This document shows positions 22,701 through 34,930 of a stretch of 64,000 nucleotides of DNA, one piece after another. The stretch lies in assembly GCA_047967505.1 (NCBI GenBank), contig CM106539.1; one strand, given 5' to 3'. The notes beneath the pieces were generated by a model, which was not told where the DNA came from, did not search any database, and was given only the letters and a program-made list of their open reading frames with translations. The stretch comes from Dipteris shenzhenensis (Eukaryota; Polypodiophyta; Polypodiopsida; Gleicheniales). Made by a program: the position numbers and the translations under genes. Position 1 is the first letter of the stretch. Every line of letters starts with the position of its first letter.

Positions 22701-24720
22701 GCGCACAAGCTACAAGGCAAATTTCCCTCAACAAAGCAAAGAGATAACGGGCCAAGGCCGAAGGGCTGGAAGTCTCCCTCACCAACAAGCTCAAGGATGA
22801 CCTTTCTACCAGTGAATCCCTGGTCCAAACCCTCATGGACCAGTTGGATAAGGCAAAACCAGCCTTCGTGCCACATAAGAACACAGGGCGCAAGCTAAGG
22901 AGCAGTAAGCTAGACTCAAGGAGGGATCCGACAGATAGATCCAAACCCTCTAAGATGTCTTAGCACAAGAGCGCACCCTCACAATCACCATGCAAGAAGA
23001 GAACGAGAGCCTGTGCACCTCTGGCCGCCCAGAGGAATCGACATTGGAAGATAGGGGGCAGTAGGAGTTTGAGATGTACTAAGAGGTCTTTGCACAATTC
23101 GCCACTTACACACTCATCCCACACACCGTTCCCCCAAACACTTTAAATTCACTTCGATGCACTCTGTGCATAGAACCTGATCTTCCACATAGACCTCACC
23201 GCCCCTCTTCCGCCCAATGCACTCCAAACCATCCTTCGCCCGCAATCCCGAAAATTGCATCTTCAGACCCTAGCTGCCCACCCCATCCTACTCAACTTCC
23301 ACGCGTGGTGTCGGGTCATCAAAGAGTCCACAAACTATCCATAGGATGATGAAGTGATGCAGCTAGCGAAGCCCGACAAACTTAGCCCATGGGTATGCAC
23401 TCCCGATAGCCTCCAAGCGACACCAACTAGATGTAGACCTATGGCTAGGCCTCCGTTGTCCAAATGCAAAGGCAGCTAGTTGCATATTGTTCCACCGCCT
23501 ACCATCCCCTTGGCATAATCATTTTGTATAACCGGGTGCTACAAGCTCTCCAGGACTCTCTCGAGTCTCTGGTTAGCAATTTTGAAACTATCCATGTAGC
23601 CTACCCTGAAGATGTCATCGAGGAGGAAGGGCAGGAAGCCATAGTTGTCTTCAACACCACCGCCCCCCCCACCGAAATTCCATAGCCACCTCCTACAGAT
23701 CCCACCCAACCCCCCCCAGCAACCCGCCAATCCCATCCCGCCCCCTCTACCTTGCACAAACCTCCCGAAGTACTCCTCCAATGCCTCCAACACAAGCTCT
23801 GCACAGCACGAGACCTCCCAATCTATCTCCTCCAACGCTGCTATCGACCTTCTGAATGAGGCACTCAACACGCTCTTGAAGCCGGTGAATTTTGAACCTA
23901 CGCCCATTGATCCGTCCCTTGCAGGGACTACTGAGGAGGAATCTATGCCCATGGATGACGATGATGTCCCTCCAGCACCCTCCTCATCCTTGTCCGAAGA
24001 TATCCAATGGCGACCCGATCTGCAGTCCTTCCAAGGCTTGCCCGACTGCGCCCTAACACATCACTGGAAGGCTTAGCTCAAAGGCTCTCACCTCCACCTC
24101 TACAAAATTATGAAAGTTTGCCCCCTCACTCAGTTCATTACCGAGTCCTTCAACGACTGGTGGTGAACCCATCTGAAGTGCACATGTGGCGAGTACCACC
24201 TTGCTCCAACTACTCGAAGTACAATTTTCCCAAGGAAATGACTCAGGAGGGATTTTTTTTCCACCTCTAGTCATTCAACGATACCTACGGCTTTGTTCTT
24301 GACCCGTAGTCGTTGCAGTGGTCCACTTCAACCGCCTCATCCTCTTGCTCCTCTGTGATCTCCTCGCCCACAGTTGGCTGATCGACGGCAAGCTCCATAA
24401 TCTCAACAACCAAATTGTCTTCAACCCCGACATCGGCCCCTCTTAGTTCCAGGATCTCCGCCTCTACCTTCGAAACCTCCATGGCCATCACATTTGTACC
24501 TTTGAGGACATGCAGGCCACCCACTTTTGGAAGTTCTGCTCATACTTCACACGGATCACCCCCCGCCAATTGGACCACTATGCAGTCCTCTAGACAATCC
24601 TCTCCACCTGCCTACTCTAGCGTGGCTGATTCGAGGGCGGCAGATCAACACAACAAGAACAGGGACATGTTAACAACTATAGCCATGGAGCACGGTGATG
24701 GGGTTTAGGCCGCAAATGGC
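19750..24720 (+). other. Long decayed, Pro/Ser-rich sequence of unknown origin
   Basis: About 5 kb has patchy plus-strand coding character but no long frame. Examples are a helical stretch (LEKLAGLLQWWLQAYEPPP) near 21840, another (MRKAHGKVLGNPMLYM) near 21973, a Pro-rich frame at 23645-24076 ending with acidic residues, and a Pro/Arg-rich frame at 22228-22488. Frames change every 100-300 bases. It could be an accessory reading frame of a retroelement that has decayed. I recognise no domain. Confidence 0.4.
21113..21295. repeat. About 26-bp minisatellite, CCCCATGGCC-type unit
   Basis: Six or seven degenerate copies of a unit like atccccatggccattgccttttctgt run from 21113 to 21295. A very pyrimidine-rich tract (21000-21100) precedes them and a (TA)n run of about 20 bp lies near 21401-21420. 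Confidence 0.7.
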
Positions 24721-24729
24721 TCAACATTG

Positions 24730-25885
24730 ACCTATTCCTGCGGGTTTTGAGCCTCAAATGGCTTAACACAGAGGTAGACGTTTGGACCATCCAAATTGGC
24801 AAGGATAACACAAGAGCCATTTGGATCCCGCATATGGATAACACAGGAGCCATTTGAAGATGAGAGGAGGTCGAGAGAATGCCTTGGTGCCATATGGGCC
24901 CAAGTGGTTGGAACAAAAGAGATATGAGAGAGAGTGGTATAAGGAAAGGGTTGGCCTCCCCTTCAAAAGGTGACTTGTGTAAAAGGCCAAATGGTTGACT
25001 TTGGTCTCCATTATTGTATGCACAAGTTTGGAATACAAGCTCCCTCTTCTCTCCAAGAGTGTCTTTCGGTGTTCTCTTGTTTCCCTTGTAGTACCTTTGT
25101 GTTTGCCACTCCATCCCCCTTCATTCTTCCCTTCCCCTCTCCCCCTCCCTCTATTCTCCCATCTTCCCTTTTCCCTCTATTCTCCCTTCTCCCCCTTCCC
25201 ACTTTCTCTCATGGAAACACATTGTAACAATCTGGGAGCCGCTTGAGTGACACTTGTGGATGGCTCGTACTTTGTAATGCTCTCACAAGGAGTAGCTTGA
25301 GCGGAGGCTCTATCGGCATTCCTTCAAGATTGCCACGACACGTGAGTCACCATTGAGACTACACAAGTTCACATTGGGTGGCAGCTATCTTTCGAAATGA
25401 TATGTGAGGAACTACCATCCTAGGTGGACCAATGAAGAGCATGCACTTCACAGTTGTTGCAAACAACTCATGCAAAAATAGTTGGTCAGCCTACAAGGGT
25501 TGGGCAAGAGATGGGCGTCGATTTGCGATTGGATGCCCTTGTGGTCCACCACATTGTAGACGAATCAACCATCGCTGCACAGTGTGAGCATCAGTCCTGA
25601 TGGCCATATGTCTAGCCATTCGTCTTGCTTGAACTATGAACACAACCTCATTGGCTTTGCAAGGGTTCTAAGGGATGTCTTGTTAGTGAGTTGCTAGTTA
25701 GGTCCATAGTTTTGATGTTAGTTCATTTGGTCAATTTGACCATGCAAATTGTGGCTAGTATGAGGTTTAAGTGTGGGTTAGTAGTAGTTAAAGGGCTTCT
25801 AATGTGTTAGGGTTTAAGGTTTTTGTTTGCTTATGGAGGTCCTAAATGTTCGTCTTTTGTTTGTCCTCTTATGGAGATCCTAAAT
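24730..25885. other. Intergenic with pyrimidine-rich tract, no gene seen
   Basis: A C/T-rich tract runs from about 25105 to 25210. The segment ttatggag(g/a)tcctaaatgtt occurs twice at 25831 and 25870, the second copy abutting the poly-T that marks the end of the neighbouring LINE. Nothing coding is recognised. Confidence 0.45.
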
Positions 25886-25887
25886 GT

Positions 25888-27345
25888 TTTTTTTGGTTTT
25901 TGCGAGCAAAAAGATATTTTAAATTAAAAGAAAGAAAGAGGATTACAGCTCAAAGCGCAAAATTCTAAACTCTGCCTAAGACAAAGGCAGCAAACTAGAA
26001 TTTAGTAAATTCGCCGCTATAAAATTTTAAAACCCTAGAGACTTCCATCTTCAAATAAGACCAAATGGAGGCTGAAACATGAACCGGTAAATGATCAAAG
26101 GCTGTTGCATTCCGGATCCTCCAGATGCATGTGGTGACCAAAATCTTGTGCTCAACTTCTGTCATTCGTTCACGAAAAAGCTACCTTCCAACGTGGCTCA
26201 ACATATACATGAAACTTTGCTAGCCAATGGAAAATGGATCACCAAGCAGGGCATATGAGGAGACAACTCTAGAATAGATGGACGTGGGATTCAACAGCAA
26301 TCCAACAAAGTGGGCAAAAAGGAGAGATATTCGAACACCATTTAGAAATCCTGTCACACCTTGGGTACTTGCAGATTATTAGTTTCCATGCGGCAAAATT
26401 AAGGATATCGGAGAAAGTTGTGCCCCAAATCAAATGAAGGCGCATATCCTAGATTGCCACATTATCTCTTGGAGCAAAGGCATTCTATGAAGTTTTAACT
26501 TCGTGAGCAAGACTGGATTCATCTGGCTGTTGGAAAAGTCTCGAAGCAGAACGTGACTAGCATTGTTCCCTTTCTTGTTCACCCAGAAACTCAGATTCAG
26601 AGAATCAATGTAGGTTGATGTTGAAGGCCAATCCTCCTTGACGAAGGTGAGAAAAGCGTGCATGAAGCTGGATTCGCGAGGGGTAAGTTGATAGATGCAC
26701 ATGAGAGTATCAATAGGAATCCAATTTTGTCTTCCAACATCCCAAAGATCAAACCAAGTGACCAAACCACGCAAAAAGAGCCCTTTTGAAATTCTTGGGC
26801 TAATCGTGACAGGTGGCATGCTAGTCGAGAACGCAAATCAGTTGAACCATAAGTTGAGAGACAAAGAGGCGTCATCTCTAAGCATATTTGCACCTTGCCA
26901 TCTGTAATTGCGTAGTCCATGCTTCCATACCCCAATTAAGTTAGAGAGTAAATTTGACGACCAAATCTCGATTGGAAAGGGACAAAAAGGCAGTTCTTGC
27001 CAGTGACCCCTGAAGCCCAAGACACCACTTGTCTGCATGAGATGCCGAGCAATACTTGCCCACGGTGGGTGAGAATGTAGACAAAGCACCCATTTGCAAC
27101 ACAATCGATGGCTATGTGAAGCCGTAGATGTCAGCCCAAGACCACCTTATAAGTGGGAAGCTATAGCAAAGGACCATGCAAAGGAACGCCATATACCGTA
27201 CCATAAGTCCCTGGCCAGCCGATCAAGCTTTGCAAGGTAGGCATCAGAAAAAGGTAGCACCGAACAAACAAAGACCAAAGTAGGGAGAAGGATGTGCTTA
27301 AGAACAACGACATGGCCCAACAACGATAAACGTTTATCTTTTGTT
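25888..27345 (-). mobile_element. 3' end of an L1-like LINE (RT C-terminus and zf-RVT)
   Basis: On the minus strand from about 27340: LSLLGHVVVLKHILLPT, then LDRLARDLWYG, matching the post-catalytic part of plant LINE reverse transcriptases. Further on, RISKWCSNISPFCPLCW and VESHVHLFW match the Cys/His zf-RVT module that ends these proteins. The 3' end is marked by an A-rich tail (plus-strand poly-T at about 25888). Stops and frame changes (26430-26819, 26597-26935, 26838-27104 are in different frames) make it a pseudogene. The catalytic RT core is not present in this fragment. Confidence 0.8.
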
Positions 27346-28133
27346 AGGTATTACTCTCTAAAGATGGAGGCTCTCTTTGTCTCTTGTATGGCACCACCTT
27401 TATATTACTCATGCCAAAATAGGCACCCAAGTCCTTACTTTTATTTAACCCCCCCCCCCCCCCCCCGCGCACCCCCCCGCTCCTCTTTTACCGCTTTTCT
27501 CTCCTCTCTTTCACTTATCTACCTTTCCCCATATTCCTTCACATTCACTTGCTTTTTGGCTTGCCATGGGTAGGCCTTAGTGAAAGTTGTGGTTTTGAGA
27601 TGGGAAAAATAAAATCATTGTTATTATTTATGGTCTCTCATGTGTTAATGTGTGGTTGGTGCACTTGTAGAGCATTGATGATTTGGGCAATTTGCATTTG
27701 CTCCTCCTCTTTACACACTCTTAATCTCATTCTTCCTTTTCCTCCAATTTTATACTCTCTGGTGGGCATTTCACTCACAAAGGCAGGCCTAATGAATGAT
27801 AGAGATATCATTCACCTTGTTCTCCTCTGTTTCTCTTTACTTAGCCAGCACTCGAGAGTATTATGAAACTCTAAAATCCTACGAAACCATGTGGCACATT
27901 TTAAGCGGTTAGATCAATTGGCTTATTATTAGCTACTTAGAATATAGTTAGGAGTTGGCGAGTTTCGTTTGGTTCCAATGTACACCTATAGTTTCCCTTT
28001 TACAAGTTATTGGAAATATTACGTTACGCTTCCAAAGGAAAGGGCAAAGGGGATGATGATGATGATAAGGCTAATTGGGTTGCTGACTGCAGTGAAGCTC
28101 TCGTCTCGCTAGCTGTTGGAGAGCTTGCTGGCT
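27346..28133. other. 5' flank of the Ycf54-like gene
   Basis: Contains an unusual run of about 17 C residues followed by C-rich sequence (27450-27480) inside a pyrimidine-rich stretch. No gene or transposon was recognised. The promoter of the Ycf54-like gene should lie near 27900-28100; no convincing TATA box was located. Confidence 0.5.
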
Positions 28134-29000
28134 ATGGCGACCTCCGCATCCTCCCATTCCCTCTCGCCCTCTCGCCTCCTCCATCGCCACGACTCCTTCA
28201 CTCCCAAACCCTCTCGTGTCCTCTTGTCCGTCTCTCCTTCTCCTTCAGCTGAAGCCTATGGCAGTAGCATCAGCATTCGTTTCACCTCCAGCCGCATTAG
28301 CGATTCTGCAAGAGATTTGCGTCTCCACCCCCTGCGCGCCTTGGCTGCTACTCACGAGTCTATCACTCAGGCATCAGAACAAACGGGCGCAGCTCAGGTT
28401 CGTCTTTTCCCCTGTTTTTTTGGCTGTTGGGCGTCCTGTGCCTTTTATGTATGTTTTGAATTTTAATTACTCAGACAAATGTCACGCTTCATTGCGTTGA
28501 ACAGAAGACGAAGTACCACTTCCTCGTTGCCAATGCTAAGTTCATGCTGGATGAAGAAGAGCATTTCCAAGAGCTAATGAAGGAGAGAATAAGGAACTTT
28601 GGCGAGCGCAATAGAAAGCAGGACTTTTGGATTGTTATCGAGCCCAAGTTTCTCGACAAATTCCCAGGCTTAACTAAGCGCCTAAAAAGACCTGCCGTCG
28701 CTCTGGTCTCGACGGATTATCTCTGGATAACGTAAGCTGCTTGCTGATTAAATGTATTTCACTGATGTTTTTGTTCGTCAGATGTTTCTGATCTTAACAA
28801 GCTCTCTGATGTGTTACAGGTTTATGAAGCTAAGGCTTGACCGGGTTCTTAGGGGAGAAATCGAGGCCGAGACGGTCACAGAGGCATTGAAGTCGAATCC
28901 GGTTGATCTGAATTTCGACAAGCCAGAAAAATGGACAGCACCCTACACCAAGTATACTGGTGCCTGGTGGACTCAGTTTCTCCCCCCACAGGAGGAATAG
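28134..29000 (+). CDS. LCAA/YCF54: Ycf54/LCAA-type chlorophyll cyclase factor
   Basis: Three exons: 28134-28397, 28505-28731 and 28820-29000, with introns of 107 and 88 bp and GT-AG borders in consistent phase, giving 223 residues. The first about 88 residues are Ser/Arg-rich and resemble a chloroplast transit peptide (MATSASSHSLSPSRLL). The rest matches the Ycf54 domain very well: KYHFLVANAKFMLDEEEHF, QDFWIVIEPKFLDKFPGLTK, RLKRPAVALVSTDYLWITF and FDKPEKWTAPYTKYTGAWW. In plants this protein is needed for the aerobic cyclase that closes ring E of chlorophyll, converting Mg-protoporphyrin monomethyl ester, together with CHL27/CRD1. I chose the ATG at 28134 because it opens the transit-like sequence. 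The gene appears intact and is the clearest functional gene in the window. Confidence 0.95.
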
Positions 29001-29985
29001 CTTATGTGACTGAACCTGTATTGGTGCTCGTTGAAAAAATTGAACGGCATGGACAGGCTGCCCAGAAGAGAACGTTAGGCTAAATTACGTCTGATGCCAA
29101 CCGTCAATTTGTTTAGAGGAGACAGCTTGGCCACTTTCTATAGCAGTAGAAATCATGACTTCATTGCCAAAACTATTGCATGGTTTTGGTCCACGTTATT
29201 AATTCTAGTGCTTTTCCTCCCCTAGGAGAGGCTGCATGTCATAAGGGATATGGTTTTCGATTTGTCTATCATTTCATGGGGTTATTCTTAAGCAGTTGTT
29301 TTGGGGTTGCTTCCGGTTGTTCATTTTGGTATATATACAAAATTGGTCAATTAATGGGACTTGAGATAATGTTTATAATTAATCATGTATTGGATCTGCT
29401 GACAGTCTGGTTCCAAGTCACTTGGCCATGGGGCGACCTTGTGCAAGGCATCCATCAGTATCTTGCTGGACCATACTATTCTTGTTGGGACTTTTGAATG
29501 CCAACGGTCAACCCAGTTCAAGGCATCCGCCAGTCTTTTGCTGAACCACGAGTGCATGGATGGTCAATAGGCTTGCCTGTAGTTGTACTTGCAGGATTGT
29601 TCTCCCTTGAGGTGGCAGTGCCCACACACACTCGTGCACTCTTTTTCAGATATTGGACCTAAGAAAGCACAATGAAGATTGAAATTTGATAGAAGCTGAG
29701 AGATTTGGCTTGAGGGAGAAGCAAGAGGTATAAGAGCTTTCTGCTTCCTTCTTTAGTGGTTTCACAAAGCCGAATAATTGAGGTGGGAGGAGGAATGAAG
29801 ATACATCACGGATTATTAGGAAAGGGCAAGGTTGAGATGAATGTTCAAGACCTAACCGGATTTACCAAGATCCAATGATTTGGGTACCTTAATGCTAGGA
29901 CTGTGCGAGGTTCAGATGAAGAGATTCATAGTGAGGAGGACAAGAGTATCGAGGAAGTTGAGGGGCCTACGTTATTGGTTTTTAG
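29001..29985. other. 3' flank of the Ycf54-like gene, no further gene seen
   Basis: Contains the 3' untranslated region and then sequence with no convincing frame. A loose duplication (accttgtgcaaggcatccatcagtatcttgctggacca and a related copy) occurs at 29438-29475 and 29515-29550. Confidence 0.45.
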
Positions 29986-29989
29986 GGAG

Positions 29990-31464
29990 CAAGGTGCAAG
30001 GATTGAAGGGCAGACAGTGGCCGTGCTTTAGTTCCTCCGCGAGGGGTCTCATGTAACTGATCCTCGGGGGAGCAACTTCATTATGCTATGAAAGTGGAAG
30101 GAGAGGATGTTGCTCGACGAGATGAAGAGCTAGTTAAGATCCTTAGTTGGATATTCAGCAAAGAGATGCCCTTCAAACCAAACATGATGAGTTGCTAGAG
30201 AAGAAACACTCGGTGGTGGTCGAGATGTGCTGGATGACATTTTTGACTGGATTCTTGTGGGTGTATCTCTTCTTTTCTAGTAGATTGCCCATTTATGAGG
30301 ACATCAAGAGGCGGTCTGCACTTGCTCTTCACATTCCTTGCACTCCCAAGTCTATATAGTTTGTGGGCAAGGGGTTATCTAGTAGTTGTAGCTTCAAAAT
30401 AGGTCAGAGAGTGATTGTGCCATCAGTCGATGGCATTCAAGGGCACGATGGTGCTTCCTCTTCCTTGGATGCATTTGTTTTCTTCGGATAATTTCATTAC
30501 CTCTGAGCGCCCCGTGTGTGCTCCATTTATAGAGTTTCCCCTTTGGTTATTTCACTCTTTGGATCATTTGGCCTTTGCTCTTGGTACTGTGCCTACCATT
30601 TCTCCAACAATGTACATTTTTGGGTAGGGGCAACCAGATGCAGGCTGGGTTTTGGAGCCAGCTTCATGTCAGCAGGGTCAGATGCTGCTGGATTCTACCT
30701 CTATTAGTTCTAGGTAAGAGGTAGAGGATACTGGTGGGGCTTATGCCTCGAAAGACCTGGCCTTCGGGAGTTACGAGGCAAGAAAAAGGAGTCTTCTAAA
30801 TCTGGAGTGTTGCAGGATTCCTCTCTATTGATTTATGTTCAGTTACTTGGTTTAAAGTTGGTTCCTCCTTCGGTGGGCTCGAAGGCTAATGTTAAGAGAA
30901 CCAAGGATGCTGCACGTCAGTGCTCTAGTAGCAAGATGTTTCTTCTATTGGTGGGTGATAGGGATATTCAGGAGCTTGTTAATTCTAAATATGATGAGTA
31001 ATGGTGGTGATGAAGGTTCCCCGTATCCAAAATTTTTGTATTTGCTCCTGGAATATTCATGGGGCTAATTGTGCTTATTATTTCCCAATGCCTTCTTTAT
31101 TAGGAAGCAAAGGTTGCAGAGCATTTTGTAGACTAGCTGAGTGCGATGTTTATAGCTTAGCATAGTTTTTTGCGGAGCAGGAGCAGCGACCGTTTTTGTG
31201 AAGCAGTATTGGAAGTTTGTGGGAGTGGTCTGGCCATGTGATGCTCTGGGGACCTGCCCTCTTGTTGTAGGCTCTGTTTACGGGTCATGGCATTCTAGGG
31301 ATAGAGTGGTGCTCTAGACTTAGCTACAAGATGCCCTAGAGTGTCGTGTGTTTTATCTTGGCAGGAATTGGAATATGACACTGGGCCCAAATGACAGCTC
31401 ACAAAAGGATCTTGATTTTAGGCCATCGATCATTTCTATGTTTTTGGTTCACGATGGTAGTTAG
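29990..31464 (+). mobile_element. 5' part of a LINE, ORF1 relic and endonuclease start
   Basis: After a stop-rich relic that may be ORF1 (frames 30147-30359 and 30807-31001), the plus strand reads CSWNIHGANC at about 31045, resembling the start of the LINE apurinic-type endonuclease (WNIRGLN). Near 31370 it reads NWNMTLGPNDSSQKD, which aligns with the GDFNM-T-x-x-x-E/D-x-S motif of the same domain, with GDFN changed to RNWN. The element stops abruptly at 31464, where a Copia LTR begins. It is decayed and its 3' part is not visible. Confidence 0.65.
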
Positions 31465-34400
31465 TGTTAGATCATAGTGTGGTAATGTGGATGGTAATTG
31501 ATGTAAATATTAGTGCTAAGTTTATGGTTTTTATGTGTGTGTGTCTGAGAGAGAGAGTAGATGTGAGTAGTGTGATTTAGTGATTTAGGGAGAGGATCAA
31601 GGGAAAGACGAGCTGATTTAGGAGTCTGCTGATTTCACATGGGAAGTGTCTTCTCTGCGTAAAAGAGGCTTCAAACATGAATAAATTATGGCCCCACCTC
31701 TAGCCTTGTGTACTTGCTCAATTTCTATCCCCAACCTCCCGTCACGTCAATCTTGTGAGCATGTAGCTTCAGCATTGTGTCTATCCATTTGTATCAGAGC
31801 AGACTTTCAAACTTGGCTCCCTGCTTGGCATTGGCTCAACACTGCCGAAGAGATTGATTCGTGTTCAGCTCAGTCTACATCGTTGAGTTAGTTCTGGTTC
31901 AACTACCCATTGTGTAGATCGAGGCCACCGTCTTACCAGCCCCATCAACCTACTACTGCAACATATTGCCTTCAAATTTGCTCGTAACTTGCAAATTTCT
32001 GTCAGACAAGCACTCATTTTTCATACCTGGTTGGCATTGATAAAAAAATTGACCTGCTTGTTAATGCTGCCATCCACCTCCCCATCTGTAAGCCCCCATA
32101 TGAGGAGAGCGTGGGGGAGGGAGACCTAGGGCAGAAGATGCCCAGAGAAGAGAGGGAGGGGGCTGCCACATGGGCAGCACCTCACAGCCAAGAGAGGAGG
32201 ATCCCTGAAGGAACAGTATGGAACAGCAGCGTCTTTAAGTACTGGTGATGACGCGTGGCTGTATGGGACTGCAGATCCTTGGGGGCAATGACATGGTGCT
32301 GACATTTGTAGAGTGTACGGATCTGTACGGCACTGGAGAAGGGCCTGGCAGAGGCGCAACATGGCGGGGGTTACCAGAAGCCTGGTCGGCCAGGTATAGG
32401 GCTGGTAGGATTGGTTCCAGCCAGCCTACCATGCCTAGAAAATGGCAGGGCAGAGGGGGGCTGGACCCTGTATATATAGGAGGGCGTCAGCCCTTGAAGT
32501 GAGGGCCAAAAGCTCTAGTTGTGTGGGCCAGGGGCCCTGATTATGAGAGCCCTTTTAGGGCGGTTTTGCAGCAGCCTGGTCCGCCTGTTTGGGTCAGCCA
32601 GACTGAGGCTGCTGGTCGGTTTTTGCAAGCAGGCCCTGGGCCTATAAAAGAGGGCCATTCAGTCCTCATTCAACATTATCTGGAGCAGCCAATCCACTAG
32701 CAGAAGCAGCAGCAGCAGGGCTACCTTTGGGCCTACATTCAGGAGGAGAAAGAAGTGGTTCAACTACCCATTGTGTAGATCGAGGCCACCGTCTTGCCAG
32801 GAAAGACCAGCCCCATCAACCTACTACTGCAACATATTGCCTTCAAATTTGCTCGTAACTTGCAAATTTCTGTCAGACAAGCACTCATTTTTCATACCTG
32901 GTTGGCATTGATAAAAAAATTGCCCTGCTTGTTAAGGCTGCCATTTTGGAATGGCCACCTCCCCATCTGTAAGCCCTTATATGAGGAGACCGTGGGGGAG
33001 GGAGACCTAGGGCATAAGATGCCCAGAGAAGAGAGGGAGGGGGCTGCCACATGGGCAGCACCTCACAGCCAAGAGAGGAGGATCCCTGAAGGAACAGTAC
33101 GGAATAGCAGTGTCTCTAACATGGTCCCTACGAAAGGGAAGTAGAAGGGACAAAACAAGGGGAAGAAGAGCATAGATGACACACCAATGCACGATGCGAA
33201 GGGGGTTGGCCCATCCTGTAACAAGGTAAGTACAGGTGATGACGCGTGGCTGTACAGCACTGTGCAGATCCTTGGGGGCGATGACATGGTGCTGACATTT
33301 GCAGGGTGTATGGATCTGTATGGCGCTGGAGAAGGGCCTGGCAGAGGCGCAACATGGCGGGGGTTGCCAGCAGCCTGGTCGGCCAGGTATAGGGCTGGTA
33401 GGACTGGTTCCAGCCAGCCTGTCATGCCTAGAAAATGGCAGGGCAGAGGGGGGCTGGACCCTGTATATATAGGAGGGCATCAGCCCTTGAAGTGAGGGCC
33501 AAAAGCCCTAGTTGTGTGGGCCAGGGGCCCTGGTTATGAGAGCCCTTTTAGGCCGGTTTTGCAGCAGCCTGGTCGGCGTGTTTGGGTCAGCCAGATTGAG
33601 GCTGCTGGTTGGTTTTTGCAAGCAGAGCCTGGGCCTATAAAAGAGGGCCATTCAGTCCTCATTCAACATCATCTGGAGCAGCCATTCCACTGGCAGAAGC
33701 AGCAGCAGCAGGGCTACCTTTGGGCCTACATTCAGGAGAAAGAAGTGGTTCAACTACCCATTGTGTAGATTGAGGCCACCGACTTGCCAGGAAAGACCAG
33801 CCCCATCAACCTACTACTGCAACATATTGCCTTCAAATTTGCTAGTAACTTGCAAATTTCTGTCAGACAATCACTCATTTTTTATACCTGGTTGGCATTG
33901 ATAAAAAATTGCCCTTCTTGTTAAGGCTGCCATGTTGGAATGGTCACCTCCCCATCTGTTGCCCCTATATAAGGAGAGCGTGGGGGAGGGAGACCTAGGG
34001 CATAAGATGCCCAGAGAAGAGAGGGAGGGGGCTGCCACATGGGCAGCACCTCACAGCCAAGAGAGGAGGATCCCTGAAGGAACAGTACAGAACAGCAGCA
34101 TTTCTAAGTACGGGTGATGACGCGTGGCTGTGCGGGACTGTGCAGATCCTTGGAAGTGATGACATGGTGCTGACATTTGCAGGGTGTACGGATCTGTACG
34201 GCGCTGGAGAAGGGCCTGGCAGAGGCACAACATGGCGGGGGTTACCAGCAGCCTGGTCGGCCAGGTACAGGGTTGGTTGGTTGGTTCTAGCCAGCCTACC
34301 ATGCCTAGAAAATGGCAGGGCAGAGGGGGGCTGGACCCTGTGTATATAGGAGGGCATCAGCCCTTGAAGTGAGGGCCAAAAGCCCTAGTTGTGTGGGCCA

Positions 34401-34930
34401 GGGGCCCTGGTTATGAGAGCCCTTTTAGGGCGGTTTTGCAGCAGCCTGTTCGGCCTGAAGAGGGCCATTCAGTCCTCATTCAACATCATCTAAAGCAGCC
34501 AATCCACTAGCAGAAGAAGCAGCAGCAGGGCTACCTTTGGGCCTACATTCAGGAGGAGAAAGAAGTACCTTGTGCAGTAGACCTAGCTCACGGGAGGCTG
34601 GTTTCCAGACAGCAAGGTGGAGAGGATCACTCTAGACAGAGAGTCTACATTTTCTCGAGGTGGAGCACGTGGGCTCAAAGATCTAGAAGTGCTTGACATC
34701 TAATAGGAGAACCTTTTGGTATTGTATCCTGTCCTAGTTTCTGGAGGGACGGAAATATAAAGTGTTGCTCCTATGTTTGTCTCTGAGCATTGTCTATTTA
34801 CTGGCTTGCACATCTATGCACATTAAGTTAAGAAGTCTGTGATTCCACACCTCACACCACACTGTGTGAGCTCTTGGGCAATACTATTAGTCTTCCGTTG
34901 TGCGTACCCTACGTTGGGTAATTTCTAACA
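31465..34930 (+). repeat. Very long Copia-type LTR, about 3.47 kb
   Basis: The sequence begins TGTTAGATC at 31465 and ends ATTTCTAACA at 34930, giving matching inverted ends TGTTAGA/TCTAACA. The primer-binding site tggtatcagagccc follows at once (34931-34944). This fits a 5' LTR of a plus-strand Copia element inserted into the LINE; the five bases before it are gttag. Inside lie three large tandem units (31896-34566). Only about 200 bp of apparent internal region follows. No 3' LTR was found in the window. Confidence 0.75.
31896..34566 (+). repeat. Three tandem units of 0.82-0.99 kb inside the LTR
   Basis: Units begin ggttcaactacccattgtg at 31896, 32757 and 33747 and end with gcctacattcaggag...aaagaagt at 32756, 33746 and 34566. 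Lengths are 861, 990 and 820 bp. Unit 2 has about 120 extra bases near 33118-33230. Units 1 and 2 carry a TATA-like tataaaag (32643-32650 and 33636-33643) followed by agggccattcagtcctc. Unit 3 has lost this box through a deletion near 34455. All three have another TATA-like tatatagg (about 32472, 33465 and 34343). Confidence 0.9.

Noticed and set aside
23645-24076. Pro-rich frame as a host gene
   Set aside because: It lies in a stretch where coding potential jumps between frames, has no splice support and is best explained as decayed retroelement or low-complexity sequence.
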